Shown piece after piece: positions 1 through 9,360 of a stretch of 64,000 nt of DNA. Source of the stretch: Lenzites betulinus. Taxonomy: Eukaryota; Basidiomycota; Agaricomycetes; Polyporales; Polyporaceae. Below the pieces are notes generated by a model. The model was not told the origin of the DNA. It saw only the letters and a program-made list of their open reading frames with translations, and searched no databases. Within the stretch, counting starts at the first letter, position 1. Each line of letters opens with the position of its first letter. The stretch is taken from NCBI GenBank assembly GCA_022264855.1, contig JABYQU010000037.1, forward strand, positions 1 through 64,000, given 5' to 3'. The translations under genes and the position numbers were made by a program.

Positions 1-2294
1 TATAGTGTCTTGATGAGGTTTGTGAAGCTGCTCGGTATCCCATACTTTCTCATGACTCTCCAGAGGTACTCGTGGTCAATCTTGTCATACGCTTTCTCCT
101 GGTCAAGCGCGACGATTGCCCTATTTTTCTCTTCGACCTCCGCCCAGCAGACCATCATCTTTGCCAGTTGTGTATGGTTTTTCAGCCTCCTTCCCGGGAC
201 GAACCCCGCCTGCACTGGGTGGACGATATCCGTTGCAACCTCTGCTAGCCTTAACGCTAGTATCTTACTCAGTAGCTTGTAGTCGGTGTTCAGCAAGGTG
301 ATTGGTCTGTAGTTCTCTACTCTAGTTCTCTCACCCTTTTCCTTGTAGATCGGCGCAATCCACCCTTCCGCGAATGGCACTTTTTTGCACACTCCATTCG
401 TGCTCATGTCCCGGTACATCTCCGTCAGCAGCTCTATTATGTCCAGTGTCTCTCTCCCCTCGTGTCTCCTGTCTTCAACGTATCTTGCGTGGACCGTTTT
501 CCACACCTCATACTGGATGCCATCAAGGCCCGGGGCCGTGCCTGTTTTTGTGAACCGGAGCGCCATGTCCACCTCATCTCTCATTATGTCCTTGCCCATC
601 ATTTCTTCTTGTTCACTGCTAACCTTGCTGTCTAGGCTCCTCAGGGCCTCTTCTATCGCCCTCTCTCTTTCCGTTGGGTCGTTGTGCGGGCCCCCGTCCT
701 GTACCCCGTTGTAGTGTCTCCTCGCCATCTCCGCCATCACTTTAGGGTCGGAGGTGTATTGTTTTGGGGCGCCCCTCAGACCTGTCTCGGGGATCTCAAA
801 GGCCACTATCATCTCCCTCGGTTCTCTTTCGCGCTGTAGGTTCACCCAGTATTTCGTCGGCCTCTCTCCGTCTACTCTGTGCTTTGCCCTCGCTTTCGCT
901 TGGAGCTGGGAGTGTCTCTTTTCTTTCAGCGCTTTCAATTGGTCGACGATCAAACCCATTTCTTCTTCCCCGTTACTCCCTTCTGGGCTCCCCTTCTGGA
1001 GGCTGTTGTGCCGGTCCTCCAGGTCCTTGATCTCCCGCATGATCTTCGGCGTGATCTCTTTCTCTCTTTTTCTGGCCATGGCTAGCCAGTCCTGCTTCAG
1101 GCTGTAGAGGATCGTCTGCGGGTTCTTGTCTTCTGTTCTTCCTGCTGCCATCACCTCTCTCAGTTGTTTCACCGCCTCCCTTCCGTGTGTCTTCATTTTC
1201 CTCGCGAGCACTTTGTCTTTTAGGAGGTGGAGGGGGAAGATCGGTCTCCCCTTGCCTGCCTCTGGTGCCGACGGGGTCGTGAGTGTCACCGTTACCAGGC
1301 AGTGGTCCGTCCTCAGCCCCACCTGTTCTATTGTCCAGTCCCTCGCCCATTTCATCTGGTCTGCCGCCGCGTATATTCTATCGAGCCTCGCCATCGTCCT
1401 TGCTTTCCCCACTCCTCTCTGGAACGTGTAATTTTTGGTTGTCGGGTTTGTTATTCTCCAGCCGTCTGTCATTGTCATTCCCAGCTGATGTTTTAGCTTG
1501 TCCAGAGCTGCCACCGACGCCTCCTGCGTCGTTTCTGGGACTGGCGATCTATCAATTGTGTCCTCCACATTATTGAAATCCCCCGCCATCAGGTCCGGCT
1601 TTGGGACATCCGGGTTTCTCGTGTAGAAGGCTGCCACTTCTCTGAAGAACGCAGCTCTCTCGCTTACACCGTCTGACGTTGGCGCATACACACACAGTAT
1701 GTTTCTCTTTTCTCCTCCTCTCCACATTATTTGGAGTTGAATGGCTCTCCCTGCGACTATCGTTCTAGCCGTCGCCCCTTGCATTGCCATCAGCTTCTTG
1801 TTTATCACCACTGCCACACCCTCCTTTTGCGTCGGTGCACTCTCGTGTTTCGAGTAGAAGATTTTTAGCCTGTCCGAGTACATCTCATGTATCTTGTTGA
1901 CTCTCTGTAGTGTTAGGTGCGTTTCCTGCATGAGGAGTATTGTGGTTCTTGTTTCCATCATAACTCTGTAGACCTTTCCCCACTTGTTGTTTAGGTAGTC
2001 CGCAGTGAGGACGCCGAAACCGTTCATGTTCAGTGATCCTATCTTCACCACTGTCTTCTGCGCGATTCTTTCGCTTCTTTTCTTTCTCGTCCTGCTCGTT
2101 CTCTCTCCCACGGTTCTCGAGGGGTGTCTTCCCCCATGTTCGTCTTCCGCCGCCACACTCTCTCTGGTGGAGGGTGGCTCCTCCGCTCTGCTCATCTCTC
2201 TCTCCCCCCCTCTGCCATCGTTCTCCTCGAGACGGTCATTGGGGTTGAGGCCGGCAGTTGGGCTCTCTCGCCCTCTCGCCTCGTTGAGGCGCAT
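1..2294 (-). CDS. LINE-1 ORF2 (endonuclease-reverse transcriptase), 3' partial
   Basis: One uninterrupted frame runs from the first in-frame ATG at 2294 to the window edge, about 764 codons; I translated it throughout and found no stop. The N-terminal ~85 residues are charged and low in complexity. An apurinic-type endonuclease follows: SLNMNGFG near 2030, LLMQET near 1930, GDFNNVEDTIDR near 1570 and RTDHCLV near 1305. Reverse transcriptase blocks come next: GTAPGLDGIQYE near 530, NYRPITLLNTDYKLLSK near 290, QAGFVPGRR near 200 and ALDQEKAYDKIDHEYLW near 90. The YADD motif lies beyond position 1. The last in-frame stop upstream is at 2370-2372, so non-ATG initiation a little upstream is possible. 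In the family this protein nicks the target and primes reverse transcription from the nick. It looks undamaged as far as it can be seen. Confidence 0.92.
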   Translation of the reverse strand, partial: MRLNEARGRESPTAGLNPNDRLEENDGRGGEREMSRAEEPPSTRESVAAEDEHGGRHPSRTVGERTSRTRKKRSERIAQKTVVKIGSLNMNGFGVLTADYLNNKWGKVYRVMMETRTTILLMQETHLTLQRVNKIHEMYSDRLKIFYSKHESAPTQKEGVAVVINKKLMAMQGATARTIVAGRAIQLQIMWRGGEKRNILCVYAPTSDGVSERAAFFREVAAFYTRNPDVPKPDLMAGDFNNVEDTIDRSPVPETTQEASVAALDKLKHQLGMTMTDGWRITNPTTKNYTFQRGVGKARTMARLDRIYAAADQMKWARDWTIEQVGLRTDHCLVTVTLTTPSAPEAGKGRPIFPLHLLKDKVLARKMKTHGREAVKQLREVMAAGRTEDKNPQTILYSLKQDWLAMARKREKEITPKIMREIKDLEDRHNSLQKGSPEGSNGEEEMGLIVDQLKALKEKRHSQLQAKARAKHRVDGERPTKYWVNLQREREPREMIVAFEIPETGLRGAPKQYTSDPKVMAEMARRHYNGVQDGGPHNDPTERERAIEEALRSLDSKVSSEQEEMMGKDIMRDEVDMALRFTKTGTAPGLDGIQYEVWKTVHARYVEDRRHEGRETLDIIELLTEMYRDMSTNGVCKKVPFAEGWIAPIYKEKGERTRVENYRPITLLNTDYKLLSKILALRLAEVATDIVHPVQAGFVPGRRLKNHTQLAKMMVCWAEVEEKNRAIVALDQEKAYDKIDHEYLWRVMRKYGIPSSFTNLIKTL

Positions 2295-2459
2295 GTTGCC
2301 ATTGGCCGACGTGTACAAGCCCGGTATGTTTGATTGTGTGATGTTTGCAGCAGCTGTTTGATGTCCCGCTCAGTTTCAGCCATCGCTGTGTGGTTAGGGG
2401 CTATCCCGGCCCCGCGGGCGACCATGCACTTTACGTCCGCTCTCGACCTGGCAGGGTTG

Positions 2460-2569
2460 CGCGGCATAGGCTTAAGCCTCTCGGCACGGCACGTCGTGAC
2501 CTAAATAGGTCGCCGTTTGTTCGCTCGGTCCCGGCTTTCCTGCGCTCGTTGAGCCAGTATATTTGGGCC
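2460..2569 (-). promoter_or_regulatory. Conserved noncoding block between ORF1 and ORF2 of LINE-1
   Basis: This part of the intercistronic spacer is shared with LINE-2 (20698-20800). Read on the minus strand it starts with GGCCCAAATATACTGGCT (2552-2569), continues with GCAGGAAAGCC, and includes a short hairpin at 2498-2511 (GACC, loop TATTTA, GGTC). The LINE-2 equivalent is GGCC, loop TATTGA, GGCC. The flanking proteins are much more diverged than this block, which suggests selection on RNA. A role in starting ORF2 translation is inference. Confidence 0.6.
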
Positions 2570-2730
2570 AGTTCCGGACCCCTCCAGCTTCTGCTTGCAC
2601 CTTGCCACTGGTTACGCATCGGCCGAGGTTGCCCCTCCCACTTGGACATCACTCCAAGCGTTCACAGCGGCTCACTTAGTCGTTTCTTTTCGTGTAGATA
2701 CATTTCGCCATTCGTTCATTACTACTAGTC

Positions 2731-4029
2731 CTAGATACATTTGATGCATATCAAGAGGTTCCAAGAACTTGTTAGGGCACTCCTACGCTCTCTTCGACAC
2801 CGGCTTCGCTGGGAGCCTGCGCTTCTTGTCCTGCTTTGCCCTCTCCGTCCAGCCTGCCAGGTCCTGCGGCCATTGTTCGATGGTCGCTGTCGCCGCCGGT
2901 GTCTGCGGCCTCGGGGACCTCGGGTTGTCGTGGTACGTGTACTGGGCTGTCGCTGCTGTGTCCCCGAAGTAGTTCGGCCTCGGCGCGATTCTGGGATGTC
3001 TCTCGCATTCAGCGGGCACTGGTGGTTCTGGTGGTCTGCCCCGTGGCACCCCTTGCATCTGAAGTCCCTCGCTGCGAGTTTGACTCTCCCCGTGAGGTTT
3101 GGGAAGACGTGCATCTCTAGTCCGCATTTCCACCCTTCCCAGTGTTGCGCGCTGGTCGTCGGCGGGTCCATGTACACGAACGCAAGCGGCATCTCTCCCG
3201 TTTTTGTCGTGACCTGCCTGACTTTGACCTTTACCGTGTCGATGACTCGCATCATGGCCTCGGTCTTATCCCTGTACCTCTGGTAGTCCGGGTGGGTTGT
3301 GACGAGGTTCTTGATCGAGGTGAAGGCTGGGTTCGTCTTCATTGCTGACAGCACCTTGCGTCTGACTTCTTCCTCGCCCCAGCTCGTGAATCCTGTGAGC
3401 GCCGCCAGGAACTTCTGCGGTTCCTCTGCTTTTCCGTGGACAGAGAAGGTTATCCTGCTCGTCGATATGAATTTCAATCGTAGGAGGACTTCAGCTGCTC
3501 CCGGCCACAGTCCTATCGAGAGCCACGCCGTGCCCGCATCCCACTTTCGCACCCCCGGGCCCGGTCTCGGCGGGGCCTCGACGTCTACCTCTGGCATGCC
3601 CGTGATCATCCTGATCGTGTAGACAATGCTGGCGTGGGTTTCGACTGCGCGCGAGTTCGGGATGTTGTCTTGGCCGTACACGTCAATGATGATCGCAGTG
3701 CCCTCCGGCACCTCTTTCCATCACTGGATGCTCATCGGATGGTGGTGTCGTATGAGGTCCTTCGAGCTTCTGAAGTGGATGTCCGGGAACCCTTCCGCTG
3801 GTTCGGGCGTGATGTCCAAACTCTCGATCACATTGAGTCTCGCTTCCCATATCTGTTCCGCGGTCATGTCTGGCGTCGTGGGGTTTCCCAGGGCGAAGTC
3901 GTCGTTGTCGTTGTTCGCCAGTTCAGTCCCGTGTTTACTCCAGTCAAAATCGTAGGCATCTGCCTGGTCCTCCTGCTCGTGTTGGTCCCACATCATCTTC
4001 GGGGAGGTCGGGCGGTGGTCAATGTCCAT
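2731..4029 (-). pseudogene. LINE-1 ORF1 (gag-like, zinc knuckle), one in-frame stop
   Basis: The frame begins with an MDID start at 4029, like the ORF1 start of LINE-2, and ends at 2731. It is split by a TGA at 3721-3723; frame and protein similarity continue on both sides, so a single base change is the simplest cause. The C-terminal half aligns with LINE-2 ORF1: FLAALTGFTSW against FLMTLTGFAHS, VYMDPPTTSAQHW against IYMDSPTVSPQRW, and a knuckle CKGCHGADHQNHQCP (C-x2-C-x6-H-x2-C or a variant). The tail is rich in Arg and Gly. Such proteins bind LINE RNA and form the ribonucleoprotein. The stop should block a full-length product unless it is read through. Confidence 0.8.
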
Positions 4030-4062
4030 CGGGTGCGTGGTAGAGGTCTGCGGTTTGTCCGC

Positions 4063-4743
4063 CTAGTACGCGCGGTTCCACATCATCGCGTCGACTGGCT
4101 TTGGGGCTCGGACGGGGAGTGTTGCGCGCTGCATGGCGCTCGGGTGGGGCTCCATCTGCGGGTACAGGTTTGGCGTCGTCGGCGTCGGGCCTCTCCAGTC
4201 TCCGAGAGCTGCTGCTGTTGTCCATTGTCCTGACATCATTATTTTCCTCGTCTCCGGGCCACCCCATGTCGGTCCCACAGTGGGCGGCGCCATGTGCTCG
4301 CGTGCTCGGGAGGGCGGGTGCGTTGGTCCGCTCGAGGTCCGCTTCGGCGGGGAGCGTCGCCTGTCTGGGAGTTGCAGCCGCCTCTGCGCCGGCTGGGTGC
4401 AGGCCTCAGGGCTCTCCTCCTGTCCCCGGGGAGCCTGTTCATCATACTTTCGTACTTGTTTGCGTGACTGCGAGGCTGGCCTACTCACCTCTTCTCGGGA
4501 GGTTCTCTGGGCTTGCTGCGGGGCGGTGCTGCCACTGCTGTTTACGAGTTGGGTCGGGCCTAGTTCCATGATCGCATTCCTAACTATCTCCGCCAGCGAC
4601 TCCTTGCAGCGTTCCATCACCACTCTTGCGAGAGCGTCCGCCATCTCCTCCTGGTTCTTCGTCTCTCCCAGTGATGTCTCTGGCTGGGGGGTTTGCTCTT
4701 GCGGACGAGGTTTCGTCGTCGACGCTGCCTCCTTGCGTCCCGT
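4063..4743 (-). CDS. LINE-1 ORF A (upstream frame of ORF1), 5' partial
   Basis: An open frame, the same as ORF1, enters from the LTR junction at 4743 and ends at a TAG at 4063-4065, 33 nt before the MDID start. It is rich in Pro, Arg, Ser and Gln, with a short helical segment around the Met at 4644. I recognise no domain. Two readings are possible. The TAG may be a natural boundary of a separate first ORF; LINE-2 also has an upstream frame ending 38 nt before its MDID start. Or ORF1 was originally one long frame and the TAG is a mutation. The upstream end is lost to the LTR insertion. Confidence 0.55.
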   Translation of the reverse strand, partial: TGRKEAASTTKPRPQEQTPQPETSLGETKNQEEMADALARVVMERCKESLAEIVRNAIMELGPTQLVNSSGSTAPQQAQRTSREEVSRPASQSRKQVRKYDEQAPRGQEESPEACTQPAQRRLQLPDRRRSPPKRTSSGPTHPPSRAREHMAPPTVGPTWGGPETRKIMMSGQWTTAAALGDWRGPTPTTPNLYPQMEPHPSAMQRATLPVRAPKPVDAMMWNRAY

Positions 4744-5613
4744 TGATACGGTAAGAAGTGCTCTGACGGCCGATAGCCGAGGGGTAGAGGACGTCTAGGT
4801 ATGTGATGAAGGGGAGTAAGGTCTCGAGCTCCCTAGGGTCGCTGGTAGGCCGGGCCGTGTACTGTTCACGCGCGAGCAGGAGGGATGTCTCTCGCGCACA
4901 GGGTGGGAGCGCGCGCGGACTCGCGCGGTAGCAGGGCGCGCGCGGAGGTAAACTCAGTAACGCAACACGCGCAGGAATAACGCAACGCTCGCAGTCAGCC
5001 GCGGGGCTTCGCAACGCAGTACGCACGCAGTAAAACGCAGGAGAAACGGAATAGACGCAATATACGCAACTGACGGTACGCTGTCACAGCGGAGAGGTCT
5101 CCAGTCGTCCTGCCTTGAAGGGGAAGCTGTTGCACGTCGAGAAGCGCGAGGGACACGTTCCCAGCAGTTGAGAGAGTGAGGGGTGGATTGTCTGGGGGGT
5201 TCGAATGCCCCGAAATGACTATGTACAGGAATGCCCGCAGGCTGAATCAAAAACACGTGCTACCATACGGAAGATAAGCGGAAACCGGGCCCGGGATGCC
5301 TCGCGCGCCGGGCGCACTCGCCGCGCGCGATCCGACTCTTCGCGCGCCTTGTGCGCGCGCCACTGATGCGCTCAGCGGCCCCGCGCGCGCGAGCCGCTAG
5401 GGCAGAGGGCTCTGGATAGCGACAGGCATCGCGCGCGCCGTGGTGAAGTGCCCCGCGCGCATCTTGACCTTGCGCGCGATGGCTACGCGCACTACGCGCG
5501 CGACGTAGGGGGCACCAAGGTGGGCGGTGGGCTCTGCGCGCGCTGTGGTTGGCGTGCGCGCGCAAGGGTGGAAAAGGAGGGTTTCTGGCCTGGAACGCCT
5601 GTGGAGCGTATCA
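4744..5613 (-). repeat. 3' LTR of the gypsy element
   Basis: 870 bp, from TGATACGG to GCGTATCA, so TG..CA ends carry a short inverted repeat TGATACG/CGTATCA. It matches the second LTR at 17484-18353 with roughly 5% mismatches judged by eye, mostly in the first 450 bp. Runs of GCGCGC are very frequent. Confidence 0.93.
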
Positions 5614-5626
5614 TCTCCCCCCCACT
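5614..5626 (-). promoter_or_regulatory. Polypurine tract
   Basis: On the minus strand AGTGGGGGGGAGA directly precedes the 3' LTR. This is the position and composition expected for the plus-strand primer of an LTR retrotransposon, and it fixes the element's orientation. Confidence 0.8.
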
Positions 5627-5678
5627 AAAATCTTGACCGCCCTCGGTCAACGCGATCGATGCCGGAGGTCCTTGGAAG

Positions 5679-5686
5679 TATAAAAA
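5679..5686 (+). promoter_or_regulatory. TATA box for the antisense frame
   Basis: TATAAAAA lies 51 nt upstream of the ATG at 5730, on the strand opposite to gag-pol. A G-rich stretch follows. Position and sequence fit a fungal core promoter; activity is inferred. Confidence 0.55.
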
Positions 5687-5729
5687 GGGGGGGGTGGGGT
5701 ATAGGATAGAGGCCGACCCTGCCGCCACC

Positions 5730-6142
5730 ATGAGCATGACCCTCGAACAACTCTTGCAAGTCGGTGTCGAGCTGCGCAGCCTTCATCCTGACGCCACCCT
5801 GCCTAGGATCGACCGCGCGACCAATGCGCTGCGTCGGGTCGTTGAGGGAGGACGTGGATCAGAGGAGGGCTTGCGCGCGCGCATAGCTGCCGTGGTGCGC
5901 GCCTTTGTGAGTCGCGCGCGCTGCCTCCGCGCGCTGTTGCTGACCGCGCGCGCAGGAGGCCCACTACATCGTCTACCCGCGCGGGGCCACGCTCGCGGAG
6001 CGCGTAGAGGCCGTCGAGGGGATCGTCGCGGCCATTCCGCCCGAACTTGGGCTCGCGCGCGTCTTTGAGGACGAGTTCTACGCCATGCGCACCAGAGTCG
6101 CGCCGATGATCTTCAATCAGTGGCTGCCGGTCCTCGCGCACT
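5730..6142 (+). CDS. Antisense ORF inside the gypsy element, unknown function, 3' truncated
   Basis: The start context GCCGCCACCATGA is an ideal Kozak site. Exon 1 is 5730-5906. A 49-bp intron (5907-5955, GTGAGT..GCAG) keeps the frame. Exon 2 continues to the palindrome junction at 6142, where the reading frame runs into repeat sequence. The visible product is about 121 residues, mostly helical and hydrophilic (EQLLQVGVELRS, LAERVEAVEGIVAAIPPELG). I recognise no family. It lies between pol and the 3' LTR on the opposite strand to gag-pol, the position of the extra antisense ORFs known in some plant Ty3/gypsy families. Its codon use has the same CGCG-rich style as gag, so it belongs to the element and is not a host insertion. 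Confidence 0.6.
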
Positions 6143-8945
6143 TGTGGTTTCCCCCATTGTATTACAATGGGCCCACGTACCTGCTAAAACCTGTGTGTAT
6201 TCAGTGGTCACCTGGAGTTATTGTTAATCTGGCCCCCAGGTGTTGTACAAAGCCATTAATGGTTGTTAAACTGTACAGTGTTGTTATTGATTGTTAAATA
6301 GAGCGCATTTATACAATGGACCCCAGGATTGTCAAATGATGTTAATCATTGTTAAAAGCTGCTTTGGATGTTGTTAATGGTTGTAAAATGAGCCCTGAGA
6401 TTGTTTAATATTGTTAAAGGCTGCTTGGGATGTTGTTAATGATTGTAAAATGAGTGCCTGCTTGTAGGTCCCTGTTTACCGCTTAATGGGCGCTTTTTTG
6501 GCTTCCTAATAGGGTAGGCATACCAAATGACCGCATTTGGGCGCTTTTTTGGCTTCCAAATGGGGCAGGGGCCTACTACCACCCCCTGGGGGCTCCCTTT
6601 TGGCCCCCCTGGGCGCATTATTGCCCCAGTTTGTGCCCTATGTATATGTGGTGATCATGATACATACTAGGGTGTTCTGTAGGGGCCAAAAACCGACCAA
6701 AAGCAGTCAAAAATGCGAACCCAGGGCAGGGGTCAGCAGGTCCTGGTAGGTGCATGCAGCATATAATTGGTTCCTCTGGGCCCATTACATTTATCAATAT
6801 ATCATTTGAAAGCTATAGCTCAGAGCTTTCTGGGACAGCTATTTGCATAACCCACGATGCTGTATTGATGAAGATATGGCCTTTTGCATTTTCGCAAAAA
6901 GCAGCCATTTTGTTTTCCCAATAGCTCCTGATCCAGGGCACCTATAAATCCACCCAATACACCGTTGGATTTGTATTTAGCAGACCTTCAAAAAGAGCCT
7001 ACTCTCAGGATATTCCATCCACATGTATTCTGCCCCTCCTCCTGCCTCCCTGCCAATAGATCGCCCTTCAGGGCCCTCAGTTCCTGATAGATTCCCTTGA
7101 AAGCCTTTGCAATGTGTACTGGCAATATATCCATACATATTTCTAGCTTGGCATGATTTAGAACAGCCTACCCCTTCCGTGCCCCCTTGCCGTACATTTG
7201 GTGCACTTCTAGCTTGTTTGCTCCATAATATTATACCCTGTGTAGATATGGCCCTGCTCTCTTTTGCATGTTGTCTGTGTATACTATAGCTACCAATAAA
7301 TATGCTCAAAAGTGTTATCGGACATCTGGATCTCTTATAGGATTCTTATCAGTAGCCCACAGAGTAGCCCAATCTGTCGCATTTTGGGGGCATATTATTT
7401 AGATCAGACAGCACAGCTGTACTGGCATGGTATTCAGGATTACGTTGCACTAAACATCATGAGATTTGGTGGAGAAGTGACGGAGGTATGGGCAGAATAT
7501 CCCAAACGGTGGTCTACATGCACAAGCACAGCTTACAGCAGTGCATTCATGTATTCTTCACCAACTGCATCAGAGGGCTGTTTTGAGGTGTTCCCTCCAT
7601 ACCTCCGTCACTTCTCCACCAAATCTCATGATGTTTAGTGCAACGTAATCCTGAACACTATGCCAGTACAGCTGTGCTGTCTGATCTAAATAATATGCCC
7701 CCAAAATGCGACAGATTGGGCTACTCTGTGGGCTACTGATAAGGAGCCTATAAGAGATCCAGATGTCCGATAACACTTTTGAGCATATTTATTGGTAGCT
7801 ATAGTATACACAGACAACATGCAAAAGAGAGCAGGGCCATATCTACACAGGGTATAATATTATGGAGCAAACAAGCTAGAAGTGCACCAAATGTACGGCA
7901 AGGGGGCACGGAAGGGGTAGGCTGTTCTAAATCATGCCAAGCTAGAAATATGTATGGATATATTGCCAGTACACATTGCAAAGGCTTTCAAGGGAATCTA
8001 TCAGGAACTGAGGGCCCTGAAGGGCGATCTATTGGCAGGGAGGCAGGAGGAGGGGCAGAATACATGTGGATGGAATATCCTGAGAGTAGGCTCTTTTTGA
8101 AGGTCTGCTAAATACAAATCCAACGGTGTATTGGGTGGATTTATAGGTGCCCTGGATCAGGAGCTATTGGGAAAACAAAATGGCTGCTTTTTGCGAAAAT
8201 GCAAAAGGCCATATCTTCATCAATACAGCATCGTGGGTTATGCAAATAGCTGTCCCAGAAAGCTCTGAGCTATAGCTTTCAAATGATATATTGATAAATG
8301 TAATGGGCCCAGAGGAACCAATTATATGCTGCATGCACCTACCAGGACCTGCTGACCCCTGCCCTGGGTTCGCATTTTTGACTGCTTTTGGTCGGTTTTT
8401 GGCCCCTACAGAACACCCTAGTATGTATCATGATCACCACATATACATAGGGCACAAACTGGGGCAATAATGCGCCCAGGGGGGCCAAAAGGGAGCCCCC
8501 AGGGGGTGGTAGTAGGCCCCTGCCCCATTTGGAAGCCAAAAAAGCGCCCAAATGCGGTCATTTGGTATGCCTACCCTATTAGGAAGCCAAAAAAGCGCCC
8601 ATTAAGCGGTAAACAGGGACCTACAAGCAGGCACTCATTTTACAATCATTAACAACATCCCAAGCAGCCTTTAACAATATTAAACAATCTCAGGGCTCAT
8701 TTTACAACCATTAACAACATCCAAAGCAGCTTTTAACAATGATTAACATCATTTGACAATCCTGGGGTCCATTGTATAAATGCGCTCTATTTAACAATCA
8801 ATAACAACACTGTACAGTTTAACAACCATTAATGGCTTTGTACAACACCTGGGGGCCAGATTAACAATAACTCCAGGTGACCACTGAATACACACAGGTT
8901 TTAGCAGGTACGTGGGCCCATTGTAATACAATGGGGGAAGCCACA
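6143..8945. repeat. 2.8-kb near-perfect palindrome (two 1.35-kb arms, 105-bp spacer)
   Basis: Arm 1 (6143-7491) and arm 2 (7597-8945) are reverse complements: paired coordinates always sum to 15088, so no net length change exists between arms. I saw only about five single-base differences. The spacer 7492-7596 is unique. The outer ends contain CCCATTGTATTACAATGGG, itself a 19-base palindrome. No substantial ORF is present; the small mirrored frames (for example 7107-7289 and 7799-7981) look accidental. The composition is AT-richer than the surrounding gypsy DNA. It joins the antisense frame on the left to the pol fragment on the right, with no target-site duplication. It may be a foldback-type element or an inverted duplication of a transposon end. 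Confidence 0.93.
6210..6455 (+). repeat. Subterminal repeats of the palindrome arm (mirrored at 8633-8878)
   Basis: About seven loose copies of TTGTTAATNNTTGTWAAA stand within 250 bp of the arm's outer end, among them GATGTTGTTAATGGTTGTAAAA and GATGTTGTTAATGATTGTAAAA. A further pair of GGGCGCTTTTTTGGCTTCC copies lies at about 6488 and 6539. Clusters of short repeats next to the termini are typical of transposase-binding regions of DNA transposons; which transposase is unknown. Confidence 0.6.
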
Positions 8946-9360
8946 GGTGCTTGTCGACCGCCTCCATGCGCTCCTGCGTATAGCGGCCCGTGGGTACAAA
9001 CGCGGGTGGGTGAGGACTGAGCGGCGGTATGCTCGCGAGTGGGTCGCCTGTGATGTTGCGCTCGATGCGAAAGTGTTCAGGCGAGGTGCCGAGGACCGGG
9101 CGGACCTTGCGCGCGACCGGCTTGTACTTCTTCTTGGCCGAGATGTACGTCTCGGTAAGTACGCCCGACCGTATTGGCTTCGCGCGGTAAGTCCATGTCG
9201 GTGGTGGGGAGGGGTCGCGCGATGCGTAGGCCAGTTTGGCCTTGGCGGGCGCGCGCGTGGGATGCGCGCGCGAGGGGTCGCGCGCGATGGGAGTCGAGCG
9301 CGCGGTGTCTTCCGCGCGCAATAACACTGGGTCGCGCGCGGGGTATTAGTGGCTGGGGTT
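8946..9360 (-). pseudogene. gypsy pol fragment just upstream of reverse transcriptase
   Basis: A minus-strand frame entering at about 9327 reads through KKYKPVARKVRPV, a proline-rich linker and GRYTQERMEAVDKH, then runs into the palindrome at 8945. In basidiomycete gypsy polyproteins this linker lies directly in front of the reverse transcriptase domain, so the break removes the whole catalytic part of pol. The frame differs from the protease frame, so at least one frameshift separates them. Confidence 0.65.

Larger units (their letters stand above)
1..4743 (-). mobile_element. LINE-1: non-LTR retrotransposon, Tad-like, truncated at both ends of what is visible
   Basis: A minus-strand LINE. 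Reading leftward from 4743 it shows the end of a first frame (ORF A), a gag-like ORF1 with a zinc knuckle, a 436-nt spacer, and an ORF2 with endonuclease and reverse transcriptase that runs off position 1. The 5' side stops abruptly at the gypsy LTR starting at 4744, inside ORF A. The 3' end, including any RNase H and poly(A), lies outside the window. Gene order and motifs match LINE-2 at 18354-26153, but the proteins are clearly diverged, so these are two families of one clade rather than copies of one element. Confidence 0.9.

Noticed and set aside
973..1350. 125-codon minus-strand frame with charged repeats
   Set aside because: It overlaps the LINE-1 ORF2 in another phase; ORF2 shows clear endonuclease homology there, so this is a shadow.
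5260..5565. Arg/Ala-rich frames in the LTRs
   Set aside because: They arise from CGCGCG runs; they occur in both LTRs, lack motifs and lie in noncoding LTR sequence.
6143..8945. Palindrome as a CRISPR array, origin of replication or rDNA spacer
   Set aside because: No regular short repeats with spacers and no rRNA or origin motifs, and it lies inside a retrotransposon; an inverted transposon-like repeat fits better.
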